DNA of 64,000 nucleotides. Source: Calothrix sp. NIES-2098 (GTDB taxonomy: Bacteria; Cyanobacteriota; Cyanobacteriia; Cyanobacteriales; Nostocaceae). How positions within the stretch are numbered: position 1 is the first letter of the stretch; every line of letters begins with the position of its first letter. The position numbers and the translations under genes are program-made. Below the pieces are notes generated by a model. It ran no database searches, was not told the origin of the DNA, and worked only from the letters and a program-made list of their open reading frames with translations. Positions 43,236 to 51,472 of the stretch are shown one piece after another. Location: the NCBI GenBank assembly GCA_002368175.1, contig AP018172.1, forward strand, positions 7,133,001-7,197,000. The letters are read 5' to 3'.

Positions 43236-44498
43236 TTAAGCAAATATTCCCGCAAAAAAGTCAATAGTCTCCTTCAAAGCCTTGATAAAAATATCAATTT
43301 CCTCACGGGTATTGTAGAAATATAAACTTGCCCGTGCGGTTCCCGCCACATTTAAGTAACGGTGTAATGGTTGAGTGCAGTGATGTCCAGAACGGATGGC
43401 AACGCCTTCTTGATCTAATAATGTAGATAGGTCATTGGCATGAATATCTGTTACAGTAAACGAGGCTAAAGCGGCTCTACCTTCACCTTTAGCATCTGGT
43501 TTCGGCCCGTAAATTTGAATTTGGGGAAATTGCGCTAATTGTTGAAACAAATAAGCTGTTAATTCCGCTTCATAAGCATGGATTTTATCCATACCTATAT
43601 TAGTAAGATAATCGACTGCTGCACCAAGAGCGATCGCTTCCCCAATTGCAGGTGTACCCGCTTCAAATTTATGGGGTAATTCCGCATAGGTGGAATGATC
43701 TAAATATACTTCAGCAATCATCTCACCACCACCAAAAAATGGTGGCATAGATTCTAATAGTTCTAATTTGCCATACAAAAAGCCTATCCCAGTTGGGGCG
43801 CACATTTTATGACCGGAGGCCACTAACCAATCACAGTCAATATCTTGCACGTTTATAGGCATATGAGGGACACTTTGGCAAGCATCCATTAAGAATTTCG
43901 CACCGTATCTGTGAGCGATCGCAGCTATTTCTTTCACTGGATTGATGCAACCCAAGGTGTTAGAAACATGAACGACTGACACTAATTTAGTTTTAGCAGA
44001 AATTAGTGTTTTGAACTGCTCAAAATCAAAAGTTTGTTCGGGAGTGAGTTCGACAAATTTGAGTACCGCACCCGTTTTTTGCGCTACAAATTGCCAAGGA
44101 ACTATATTACTGTGGTGTTCCATCACCGACAGAATAATCTCATCTCCCGGCTGTAAATTATTCATTCCCCAGCTGTAAGCTACCAAATTAATTGCTTCAC
44201 TTGCGTTGCGGGTGTAAACAATTTCTTGGCGTGATGCAGCATTGATGAATTTGGCAACTTTATCTCTAGCACCTTCATAAGCATCAGTAGCTTGAGCGCT
44301 GAGAATATGCGCGCCTCGATGCACGTTGGCATTATACTGCTGATAATAATCTCGCAGGGTATTTAGCACCGAGAGAGGCTTTTGAGAAGTAGCAGCATTA
44401 TCCAAGTAAACGAGGGGTTTACCGTTGACTTCCTGATGCAAAATCGGGAAGTCAGCACGAACTAAATCGGCTAGGGTTTTGGTAGAAGTAAATGTCAT
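43236..44498 (-). CDS. sufS: Cysteine desulfurase, SufS type
   Basis: A 420-residue PLP enzyme that takes sulfur from cysteine for Fe-S assembly. The PLP Lys is in ASGHKMCAPTG and the persulfide Cys in IRSGHHCTQPLH. The start is the ATG at 44498 (MTFTSTKTLADLVRADFPIL); the ORF is open to a TTG at 44513. It follows sufD after 32 nt containing TCAAGAG/TCAATAG heptamers. It is last in the leftward suf operon and ends at a strong terminator. Confidence 0.97.
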   Translation of the reverse strand: MTFTSTKTLADLVRADFPILHQEVNGKPLVYLDNAATSQKPLSVLNTLRDYYQQYNANVHRGAHILSAQATDAYEGARDKVAKFINAASRQEIVYTRNASEAINLVAYSWGMNNLQPGDEIILSVMEHHSNIVPWQFVAQKTGAVLKFVELTPEQTFDFEQFKTLISAKTKLVSVVHVSNTLGCINPVKEIAAIAHRYGAKFLMDACQSVPHMPINVQDIDCDWLVASGHKMCAPTGIGFLYGKLELLESMPPFFGGGEMIAEVYLDHSTYAELPHKFEAGTPAIGEAIALGAAVDYLTNIGMDKIHAYEAELTAYLFQQLAQFPQIQIYGPKPDAKGEGRAALASFTVTDIHANDLSTLLDQEGVAIRSGHHCTQPLHRYLNVAGTARASLYFYNTREEIDIFIKALKETIDFFAGIFA

Positions 44499-44510
44499 TG
44501 GTGATTTAGT

Positions 44511-44541
44511 CAATAGTCAAGAGTCAATAGTCAAGAGTCAA
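44511..44541. repeat. 7-mer tandem repeat between sufD and sufS
   Basis: CAATAGTCAAGAGTCAATAG and continuing: alternating TCAATAG/TCAAGAG heptamers occupy the sufD-sufS gap and run into the last codons of sufD. Confidence 0.8.
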
Positions 44542-45877
44542 GAGAAATTGACTTGAGATTATTGACTGTGGTTAATAGGCTTTGTCGCAGGGAAGCAACG
44601 GGGATTTTATTGATGATTTCGGCAGCAAAAGCGTTAATTAATAAGTTCCGGGCGGCATTTTGGTCAATTCCCCGGCTTTGCAGATAGAATATTTCATCAT
44701 CCTCTAACTGGCTAACAGTAGCACCATGAGCGCACTTCACATTATCTGCGGTAATTTCCAGTTGAGGTTTGGTATCAACTCTCGCTTTCGATGATAGTAG
44801 CAAATTCCGGTTTAATTGGGCTGCGTTTGTTAGCTGTGCTGGCTTAGGCACAAAAACCTTACCGTTAAATACTGCATGAGCGCGATCGCCTACAATACAC
44901 TTATGCAATTGTTCACTTTTACCATAGGGATGATTCAGCGCGATCGCACTGTGAGTATCCGCTAACTGATTCCCAAAAATCATCGTCAACCCGTTGAGAG
45001 TGGTTTCCGTTTGCTCGCCAGTTTGCAAAACCTCTAAATTATGGCGTGACAGCTTCCCACCAAAACTAATCGCGTTACAAGTATAACGACTATCACGCGC
45101 CTGAGCGATCGCCGTCTTCCCAACATGAAACGCCTCTCCACCTTCTCGCTCAACCCTAGTGTGACTTACCTGGGCATTCTCCGCCACCCAAATCTCCGTC
45201 ACCGCATTCGTAAAATAAACTCCCCCCTCTGTGTTCTCTGCGTCTCTGTGGTTCCTATATTCCTCCACCAAAGTCACCTGCGAATTACTTTCCGCTACCA
45301 CCAAACAACGCGGCTGAGAAATCGTCGCTTCTTCTCCAGCAACAGAAACAAACAATAAATGAATTGGCGTGTCAACTACTACATTCTTTCTCACCAATAC
45401 CACTGCCACATCAGCCAAGCCAGCAGTATTCAGCGCCGTGAGAACCTCTTGCGTACCCTCAGTTTTAGCCAAATACTTGCTAATACCTGCCTGTACATCA
45501 TCCGCTAAAGCTGTCAAATTTCCGACAACTACACCCTGAGGTAAATCGATAGCCGACAACTCTGGCGCATATACACCATTAACAAACACCAAACGACTAT
45601 TCGCCGCTTCCGGTAAAGCCAACGCCGAAATATCAGTAGGAACTTGCTTCCCTAACTGAAATTCCACCTTGCGCAAACCTGACAAATCAGTAAAGCGCCA
45701 TTCTTCCTCACGGGTTGTAGGGATATGCGAGTGACTTACCCAATTAGCAGCACCTTGACGTAAACCTTCTAACCAACCTGCTGCTGTTTGTTGACTTACC
45801 CGACTTAATAACCCAGTCAGATAATCATCCTTATCCAACAAATTAGCAATCGAACTGGGAGAAACTTGAATAGTCAT
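44531..45877 (-). CDS. sufD: Fe-S cluster assembly protein SufD
   Basis: A 448-residue SufBD-family protein, partner of SufB and SufC in the SufBC2D scaffold. The conserved beta-helix core is present (VFNGKVFVPKPAQLTNAAQL, LEITADNVKCAHGATVSQLE with the conserved Cys/His, FYLQSRGIDQNAARNLLINA). The start codon overlaps the sufC stop by 1 nt (TAATG), so translation is coupled. Near residue 210 the sequence EYRNHRDAENTEGGVYF contains an insert encoded by a small dispersed repeat (45224-45254), in frame. Confidence 0.97.
   Translation of the reverse strand: MTIQVSPSSIANLLDKDDYLTGLLSRVSQQTAAGWLEGLRQGAANWVSHSHIPTTREEEWRFTDLSGLRKVEFQLGKQVPTDISALALPEAANSRLVFVNGVYAPELSAIDLPQGVVVGNLTALADDVQAGISKYLAKTEGTQEVLTALNTAGLADVAVVLVRKNVVVDTPIHLLFVSVAGEEATISQPRCLVVAESNSQVTLVEEYRNHRDAENTEGGVYFTNAVTEIWVAENAQVSHTRVEREGGEAFHVGKTAIAQARDSRYTCNAISFGGKLSRHNLEVLQTGEQTETTLNGLTMIFGNQLADTHSAIALNHPYGKSEQLHKCIVGDRAHAVFNGKVFVPKPAQLTNAAQLNRNLLLSSKARVDTKPQLEITADNVKCAHGATVSQLEDDEIFYLQSRGIDQNAARNLLINAFAAEIINKIPVASLRQSLLTTVNNLKSISLDS
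45224..45254. repeat. Small dispersed repeat inserted in frame in sufD
   Basis: The plus strand reads CCCTCTGTGTTCTCTGCGTC followed by TCTGTGGTTC. The reverse (GAACCACAGAGACGCAGAGAA) is the CACAGAGGCGCAGAG spacer repeat that occurs many times in Nostoc-type genomes. Here it encodes NHRDAENTEG inside SufD. Confidence 0.7.
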
Positions 45878-46665
45878 TACACACCCACCTCAACCGCAGC
45901 TTCTTCCAAAATCCAGTCATAACCGCGAGACTCTAACTCTAGCGCCAACTCCTTACCACCACTAGTAAGAATTCTTCCGTGCGCCATTACATGCACAAAG
46001 TCAGGCACAATATAGTCAAGCAAACGCTGATAATGGGTAATCATAATCGTCGCATTTTCCGGACTGGCTAATTGATTCACCCCATTCGCCACAATTTTCA
46101 GCGCATCAATATCCAAACCAGAATCAGTTTCATCCAAAATTGCTAACTTTGGTTCCAACAGCGCCATTTGCAAAATTTCATTGCGCTTCTTCTCACCACC
46201 AGAAAAACCTTCATTCACACTGCGGTTGAGGAAAGCGGGATTCATCTTCACCACTTCCAACTTTTCCTCTACCAAATCATCAAAATCAAAAGCATCCAGT
46301 TCTTCCAAACCCTGTGCTTTGCGGCGAGAATTATAAGCCACCCGCAAGAAATCTAAATTGCTAACGCCAGGAATTTCTAAAGGATATTGAAACGCCAAAA
46401 ACACACCCGTTCTCGCGCGTTCCTCCGGTTCCAATTCCAGCAGATTTTGTCCTTGAAAAATTACCTCACCACCAGTCACCTGATATGCTGGATGTCCCGC
46501 CAATACCTTAGAAAAAGTACTTTTACCAGAACCATTCGGCCCCATAATCGCATGAATTTCGCCCGCCCGAACTTCCAGATTCACACCCTTAAGAATCGGC
46601 GTTCCATCAACCGTTGCTGTCAGATCCTTAACTGACAGCACAACTTCACTATTTTCAATAATCAT
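45877..46665 (-). CDS. sufC: Fe-S cluster assembly ATPase SufC
   Basis: A 262-residue ABC-type ATPase: Walker A GPNGSGKST, signature SGGEKKRNEI, Walker B LAILDETDSGLD (the usual SufC form). It powers the SufBC2D complex. It overlaps sufD by 1 nt downstream. Upstream, 118 nt separate it from sufB, including a GA-rich tract and a dispersed repeat just before the ATG. Confidence 0.98.
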   Translation of the reverse strand: MIIENSEVVLSVKDLTATVDGTPILKGVNLEVRAGEIHAIMGPNGSGKSTFSKVLAGHPAYQVTGGEVIFQGQNLLELEPEERARTGVFLAFQYPLEIPGVSNLDFLRVAYNSRRKAQGLEELDAFDFDDLVEEKLEVVKMNPAFLNRSVNEGFSGGEKKRNEILQMALLEPKLAILDETDSGLDIDALKIVANGVNQLASPENATIMITHYQRLLDYIVPDFVHVMAHGRILTSGGKELALELESRGYDWILEEAAVEVGV

Positions 46666-46667
46666 GT

Positions 46668-46735
46668 TCTCTCTCTCTTCTCTCTCTTCTCTCTCTTCTC
46701 TTCGCGTTCTTCGTGTCTTCGCGGTTCGTTAATTC
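46668..46735. repeat. CT-rich tract plus dispersed repeat between sufB and sufC
   Basis: From 46668 a TCTCTCTTCTCTC tract runs to about 46702, followed by CGCGTTCTTCGTGTCTTCGC. Read on the operon strand this is GCGAAGACACGAAGAACGCG, a well-known spacer repeat type, then a GA-rich run ending at the sufC start, which doubles as its ribosome-binding region. Confidence 0.65.
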
Positions 46736-46783
46736 AACCCCACACAAACACAAATTTATCAGTGTGAATCTGCGATTTAAATC

Positions 46784-48223
46784 TTACCCAACAGAACCTT
46801 CTAACTTCAGGCTCAATAACTTATCAGCTTCTACTGCAAATTCCATCGGTAACTGATTAAACACATCCTTACAGAAGCCGCTAATCATCATTGAAACAGC
46901 ATCTTCCGCAGAAATACCTCGTTGCGCAAAGTAGAATAACTGATCTTCGCCAATCTTAGAAGTCGAAGCCTCATGCTCTACCTTCGCCGTATTATTTTGT
47001 ACCTGAATATAAGGGAAAGTATTGGCATGGGCATTATCGCCAATTAGCATCGAGTCACACTGGGAATAGTTTCTCGCGCCTTCAGCTTTCGGATTAACTT
47101 TTACCAAACCGCGATAGCTGTTACTAGAATTACCAGCAGAGATACCCTTAGAAATAATTGTACTGCGAGTATTTTTACCAACATGAATCATCTTAGTCCC
47201 GGTGTCAGCTTGCTGCATATTATTTGTCAGCGCCACCGAGTAAAATTCACCCACAGAATTATCACCCACCAACACGCAGCTGGGATACTTCCAAGTAATT
47301 GCTGAACCTGTTTCTACTTGCGTCCAGGAAATCTTAGAATTCACACCTTGACACAAACCGCGCTTGGTAACAAAGTTATAAATTCCACCTTTGCCGTTAG
47401 CATCACCAGCGTACCAGTTTTGCACTGTGGAATATTTAATTTCCGCGTTATCTAAAGCCACCAATTCCACAACCGCCGCATGGAGTTGGTTGCTGTCATA
47501 CATTGGCGCGGTACAACCTTCCAGGTAGGAAACATAGCTACCTTCTTCAGCCACAATCAACGTGCGCTCAAATTGTCCCGTATCGCCAGAGTTGATGCGG
47601 AAGTAGGTAGACAGTTCCATTGGGCATTTTACGCCTTTAGGAATATAGACAAAAGAACCATCGCTAAACACAGCAGCATTCAAAGCCGCAAAATAATTAT
47701 CAGCTACCGGAACCACGCTACCCAGATATTTTTTTATCAGTTCTGGATGTTCCCGCAGTGCTTCAGAAATGGAACAGAAAATCACGCCATCTTTAGCTAG
47801 CTTTTCTTTAAATGTCGTAGCGACAGAAACGCTATCAAAAATTGCATCAACAGCAACGTTTGCTAGACGCTTTTGTTCAGATAGGGGAATACCTAGCTTC
47901 TCAAAGGTTTCTAGTAGAGTCGGATCTACCTCATCCAAACTTTCCAGCTTTTGTTTTTTCTGTTTCGGCGCGGAATAGTAGATGATATCCTGATAATCTA
48001 TGGGGGGATACTTGACATTAGGCCAAGTTGGTTCTGTCATTTTCAGCCACTGGCGATACGCTCTGAGGCGAAACTCCAGCATGAATTCCGGCTCGTTCTT
48101 CTTGGCGGAGATCAAGCGGATAATGTCCTCGTTTAGTCCACGCGGAATAGTGTCGGCTTCAATATCAGTGACAAAGCCGTACTTGTAAGGTTGGTTGACT
48201 AAGGTTTTGACAGTGGCGCTCAT
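46784..48223 (-). CDS. sufB: Fe-S cluster assembly protein SufB
   Basis: A 479-residue scaffold subunit, first gene of the leftward suf operon. The conserved SufB blocks are there (YIPKGVKCPMELSTYFRIN, YLEGCTAPMYDSNQLHAAVV, FYSVALTNNMQQADTGTKMI and SKGISAGNSSNSYRGLVKV), with the C-terminal Cys/Glu/His cluster-binding residues. Full length for the family. Its promoter region shares two SufR operators with sufR. Confidence 0.98.
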   Translation of the reverse strand: MSATVKTLVNQPYKYGFVTDIEADTIPRGLNEDIIRLISAKKNEPEFMLEFRLRAYRQWLKMTEPTWPNVKYPPIDYQDIIYYSAPKQKKQKLESLDEVDPTLLETFEKLGIPLSEQKRLANVAVDAIFDSVSVATTFKEKLAKDGVIFCSISEALREHPELIKKYLGSVVPVADNYFAALNAAVFSDGSFVYIPKGVKCPMELSTYFRINSGDTGQFERTLIVAEEGSYVSYLEGCTAPMYDSNQLHAAVVELVALDNAEIKYSTVQNWYAGDANGKGGIYNFVTKRGLCQGVNSKISWTQVETGSAITWKYPSCVLVGDNSVGEFYSVALTNNMQQADTGTKMIHVGKNTRSTIISKGISAGNSSNSYRGLVKVNPKAEGARNYSQCDSMLIGDNAHANTFPYIQVQNNTAKVEHEASTSKIGEDQLFYFAQRGISAEDAVSMMISGFCKDVFNQLPMEFAVEADKLLSLKLEGSVG

Positions 48224-48348
48224 CGGTAGTAATCTCTCGTGTTCGTGAAAATCTCTTTAAGGATGGGAGACGGACTGTGTTTGAGCCGATTCCCATCTGG
48301 GGTTACAGAGTGGTTACACGGCTGTTAAAATAGGGATAGATACTAAAA

Positions 48349-48362
48349 CAACAACAATGTTG
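48349..48362. promoter_or_regulatory. SufR operator, sufB-proximal copy
   Basis: CAACAACAATGTTG = CAAC-N6-GTTG, the published SufR-binding palindrome. It is 126 nt upstream of sufB. On the minus strand TTGTTG, 16 nt and TATTTT could form the sufB promoter overlapping this site (inference). Confidence 0.85.
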
Positions 48363-48393
48363 TTTAACTTATCTTCATTTTACGCTAGATTAA

Positions 48394-48407
48394 CAACAAC
48401 AATGTTG
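48394..48407. promoter_or_regulatory. SufR operator, sufR-proximal copy
   Basis: A second perfect CAACAACAATGTTG, 45 bp centre-to-centre from the first and 59 nt upstream of the sufR ATG. The plus strand TTGTTA, 16 nt and TAAATT may be the sufR promoter, which would make SufR autoregulatory (inference). Confidence 0.85.
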
Positions 48408-48437
48408 TTAAAGTCAAATTTTCAAATAAATTTTTTG

Positions 48438-48463
48438 GGACGTTCGCGCAGCGTCTAGCAGAG
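48438..48463. repeat. Small dispersed repeat in the sufR leader
   Basis: GGGACGTTCGCGCAGCGTCT belongs to a common Nostoc-type repeat; GACGTT-CGCGC-AGCGTC can pair (one G-T). It sits between the operator and the sufR ATG at 48467. Confidence 0.55.
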
Positions 48464-48466
48464 AAG

Positions 48467-49147
48467 ATGACGACTACCCACCAGTCCTCAACGAAGCAAG
48501 ATATTCTAGAGTATCTCCTGAAACACTCACAAGCCACCGCTTTTGAGCTAGCCGAAGAGTTGGATATTAGTCCGCAAGCGATTCGCCGCCATCTCAAGGA
48601 TTTGGAGGCGGAAGAGTTAATTTTAAATTCAACAATGGTACAAGCGGGGATGGGGAGACCGCAGCATGTATATCAACTGAGTTCTAGAGGACGCGATCGC
48701 CTGTATCGTCAAGATAGCGATCGCTTGGGTGATAGTTACGGAAATTTTGCTGTTTCCCTGCTGGATACTTTAGCAGAAACGGTAGGTAAAGACCAAGTTA
48801 AAACCATTTTACAAAAACAATGGGAACGCAAAGCCCAAGAATACCGCGATCGCCTTGGTAACGGTTCCCTCAAAGAACGAGTCGCCAACTTAGTAGAATT
48901 TAGAAAAGCAGAAGGCTTCATGGCAGAGTATCATGCTGTAGAGCCTGATGATTCCACAAAGAGCGATCGCTTTCTCTTCATCGAGCATAAATGTGCTATT
49001 TCTAATGTTGCCGAATCCTTCCCCAGCGTTTGCGGCCATGAACTAGAAATGTTCGCCGCAGTCCTCCCCGATTGTACAGTCGAGCGCACCCACTGGATTA
49101 TCAATGGCGAGCATCGTTGTGGGTATTTAGTCCAAGCTAGGGAATAG
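48467..49147 (+). CDS. sufR: Fe-S-sensing transcriptional repressor SufR
   Basis: A 226-residue DeoR-type regulator: N-terminal winged helix (TAFELAEELDISPQAIRRHL) and a C-terminal Fe-S domain with four Cys spaced exactly C-x12-C-x13-C-x14-C (EHKCAIS, SVCGHE, PDCTVE, EHRCGY), the SufR signature. It represses the suf operon when it carries its cluster. It is divergent from sufB with two operators between. The start is ATG 48467 (MTTTHQSSTKQDILEYLLKH). Confidence 0.97.
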   Translation: MTTTHQSSTKQDILEYLLKHSQATAFELAEELDISPQAIRRHLKDLEAEELILNSTMVQAGMGRPQHVYQLSSRGRDRLYRQDSDRLGDSYGNFAVSLLDTLAETVGKDQVKTILQKQWERKAQEYRDRLGNGSLKERVANLVEFRKAEGFMAEYHAVEPDDSTKSDRFLFIEHKCAISNVAESFPSVCGHELEMFAAVLPDCTVERTHWIINGEHRCGYLVQARE

Positions 49148-49164
49148 GGGGACAAGGAAGACAA

Positions 49165-49191
49165 ATGACAAATGACAAATGACAAATGACT
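49165..49191. repeat. 7-mer tandem repeat, AATGACA x3
   Basis: GACAAATGACAAATGACAAA and continuing, just after sufR and supplying the ATG of the next small gene. Confidence 0.75.
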
Positions 49192-49437
49192 AATTCACCA
49201 TCAGAACAGTTTTTAAGTTTGGAAGAGTCAGCAAAAGTAGACGGGGCTTTGTTATCTTCCTCGGAAAAATTTTTAACAAGATTGACAATTTCATCCCTGA
49301 AGCTTTTAAAGCATATTGCTCAAGAATATGGTGTTGCTATCGAAGATTTGACCACACCACAACTAATTGCTTGGTTTGAAAAAGATAGCAAAATTAAGCG
49401 CGAACAAGGAATTGAAGCTTCATTTTTGAAGTGGTAA
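49186..49437 (+). CDS. Small hypothetical protein downstream of sufR
   Basis: An 83-residue helical protein (SLEESAKVDGALLSSSEKFL, TRLTISSLKLLKHIAQEYGV, LTTPQLIAWFEKDSKIKREQ). The start codon lies in the heptamer repeat; other in-frame ATGs upstream run into a stop, so ATG 49186 is the best choice. It may be co-transcribed with sufR, 38 nt away. Not recognised. Confidence 0.6.
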   Translation: MTNSPSEQFLSLEESAKVDGALLSSSEKFLTRLTISSLKLLKHIAQEYGVAIEDLTTPQLIAWFEKDSKIKREQGIEASFLKW

Positions 49438-49463
49438 AGCTGTCTTTTTATACACAAAAATAA

Positions 49464-50111
49464 TTAAAGTTTTTGGATCTGACTTGCAGCGACAATTTGT
49501 TTAACAGTAATTTGTAATTCTGGGAAAGTGACAGGGATAATGCGGTCATTACCTGTAAACTTTTGCACTTGATATTGTCCATCAATTAATTGATAAACAA
49601 ACACTGTGGGAAGTTTGGGATTACCGAGATAAGCACGAGAAGCGATGTCTATCGACAAGCCGCTTCGCGTCTACGCTAAATAATCCACAATCCAATATTA
49701 AATAATACCCAAGCGTTGATACTAATATAGTTTATCAATATAATCATCATCCCAATTAGTTGAAGTCACTTCTACAGCCAGTTGAATCGGCTCAATTAAC
49801 GCCCCATAAGTTAGTACATTACTATTCCATTATGATGCTTTAACTACACCTACATCAGGATTTCTACCTTGTTCTTCTCCCGTAATAGAAAATGTCCTAA
49901 CTACAACATCTTTATCCGCAATATAGTCAAGTTCTAACCGCCTAATTTCATCATTGAAGCCCAACATCAGAAATCTGGCTACATTCTTATGCGCCCTAGT
50001 AGGTTCGACTTTGATAATCTCTCCATTTACCAATTCATAAATACCAGAACCATCAGGATACAGTTCTAAAAAATCCGCAAAAGTTAATTTCTGAACTGGA
50101 ATCTGAACCAT
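49464..50111 (-). pseudogene. Uma2-family (DUF820) nuclease pseudogene
   Basis: The frame from ATG 50111 reads a typical Uma2 N-terminus (LTFADFLELYPDGSGIYELV, NGEIIKVEPTRAHK), stops at 49830, and continues in the same frame as VEVTSTNWDDDYIDKL, then YQRLG, YWIVDYLA and YLGNPKLPTVFVYQLIDGQY, with three more in-frame stops (four in all: TAA, TAG, TAA, TAG). An extra segment with GTAGACGCGAAGCGGCTTG (about 49650-49676) sits between YWIVDYLA and the NPKLP block, a small dispersed repeat. The PD-(D/E)xK-type core is therefore broken. Uma2 genes are multicopy in Nostoc. Confidence 0.85.
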
Positions 50112-50240
50112 ATTGATTAATAACTAAATACAGAATTTAATCTCATCAAAACTCTGCGTACCTTGGCGCTGACTCCGGGTGACTCTGCGTTTAAAACTTA
50201 ATTATCCCTCTCTCTACTAACAGAGAAAGGGATAAATTCC

Positions 50241-51296
50241 TTATAAAAACCAACCGTAAGAATGCAAACCTTTACCTAAAAGATTCACACCCAAATAGCA
50301 AACCCAAACAACAATCAAACCACTAGCAGCTAAAATTGCCGGACGACGCCCTTGCCAACCGCGAGTAATTCTGGCGTGGAGGTAGGCGGCGAAAACTAAC
50401 CAAGTGATTAATGCCCAAGTTTCTTTAGGGTCCCAACTCCAATAAGAACCCCATGCTTCATTAGCCCAAACCGCACCGGCAATAATTCCAATTGTTAATA
50501 AAGGAAATCCCAAACCAATAATGCGATAGCTAATGTTATCTAGAGTTTCAGCTAAACTCAGCCGTTGGGGTGAAAGGGATTCAGCATCTGTGACGGTTTC
50601 CGACTGCGGCGCAGTTACTAAATCTAAAACTGCGGTTTTACCGTTACCATTGCTATTGCTTTCGTAGCGAACAAAACCATTATTGTCAGCCGCAGGTACT
50701 TGCGGTTCAGTAACTAATTCACCTGCTTTGTGTAACTTATAGCCATTGCTGCGATAGCCACCAGTACCAACAGAACTGCCTTGGAGTTGGATATTTTGAC
50801 CGCGAGTGACAATCAAAAATGCGATCGCTAACAAAGAACCCACCATCAAAGCAGCATAACTTAACATCATCACGCTAACGTGCATCATTAGCCAATTTGA
50901 CTTGAGTGCTGGTACTAAAGGTTCTGCCGTTTGCATTTGCGATGGCAGCGTCAATGTAGCAAAAGCTGTAATCCCCATCGCCACAGGCGCAGTCACCACT
51001 CCCACTAAGCGGCTGCGGCTAGAATTTTCGGCAATCAGATGAATAGTGGTAATTCCCCAAGTCAAGAAAAACAGCGATTCGTATAAATTGCTCAGTGGAA
51101 AATAACCAGCCTCTATCCATCGTGCCCCTAATAAAGTAGCTATGCACAAATTTGCGATCGCCATTCCAGCTGTCCCCAAAGCTGCAATGGCTGGCAGATT
51201 CGGAAAAGCTGCCCCTACCCAATACACCAGCATGGTGAGGAATAAGACGGCAAAGGAAGCATTGTCCAGCCAGTTCTGGAGTACAACCAGATTCAT
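50241..51296 (-). CDS. ccsA: Cytochrome c biogenesis protein CcsA (Ycf5), system II
   Basis: A 351-residue membrane protein. The heme-handling WWD motif is clear: WGSYWSWDPKETWALITWLV. Flanking conserved His positions (MMHVSVMMLSYAALMVG, YLHARITRG, GKGLHSYG) are present, with about eight membrane helices. It delivers and attaches heme to apocytochromes c with Ccs1 on the lumenal side. A hydrophilic, Ser/Asn/Gly-rich loop (residues about 170-235) is longer than in plastid CcsA. NCBI often names this family CcsB. Start MNLVVLQNWL at 51296. Confidence 0.93.
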   Translation of the reverse strand: MNLVVLQNWLDNASFAVLFLTMLVYWVGAAFPNLPAIAALGTAGMAIANLCIATLLGARWIEAGYFPLSNLYESLFFLTWGITTIHLIAENSSRSRLVGVVTAPVAMGITAFATLTLPSQMQTAEPLVPALKSNWLMMHVSVMMLSYAALMVGSLLAIAFLIVTRGQNIQLQGSSVGTGGYRSNGYKLHKAGELVTEPQVPAADNNGFVRYESNSNGNGKTAVLDLVTAPQSETVTDAESLSPQRLSLAETLDNISYRIIGLGFPLLTIGIIAGAVWANEAWGSYWSWDPKETWALITWLVFAAYLHARITRGWQGRRPAILAASGLIVVWVCYLGVNLLGKGLHSYGWFL

Positions 51297-51390
51297 AAAG
51301 TGTTCTCCCCAGTGGATTCTTTAAAAATTTTGATGCTGACTGTTCTGATCCTATCTGCTTAGAGGTTATTGGGTCATAGGTTTTTTGAAA

Positions 51391-51414
51391 GTGGGCATTG
51401 GGCATTGGGCATTG
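51391..51414. repeat. 7-mer tandem repeat, GGGCATT x3
   Basis: Three perfect GGGCATT copies in the spacer between the ccsA and DUF3352 genes, followed by a CTCCTTGTC-type pyrimidine stretch. Confidence 0.75.
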
Positions 51415-51472
51415 AGTATAGTTAATAACTCTTTTTATCCTCCTTGTCTCCCTTGCCCTCCTTGTCCCTTTC

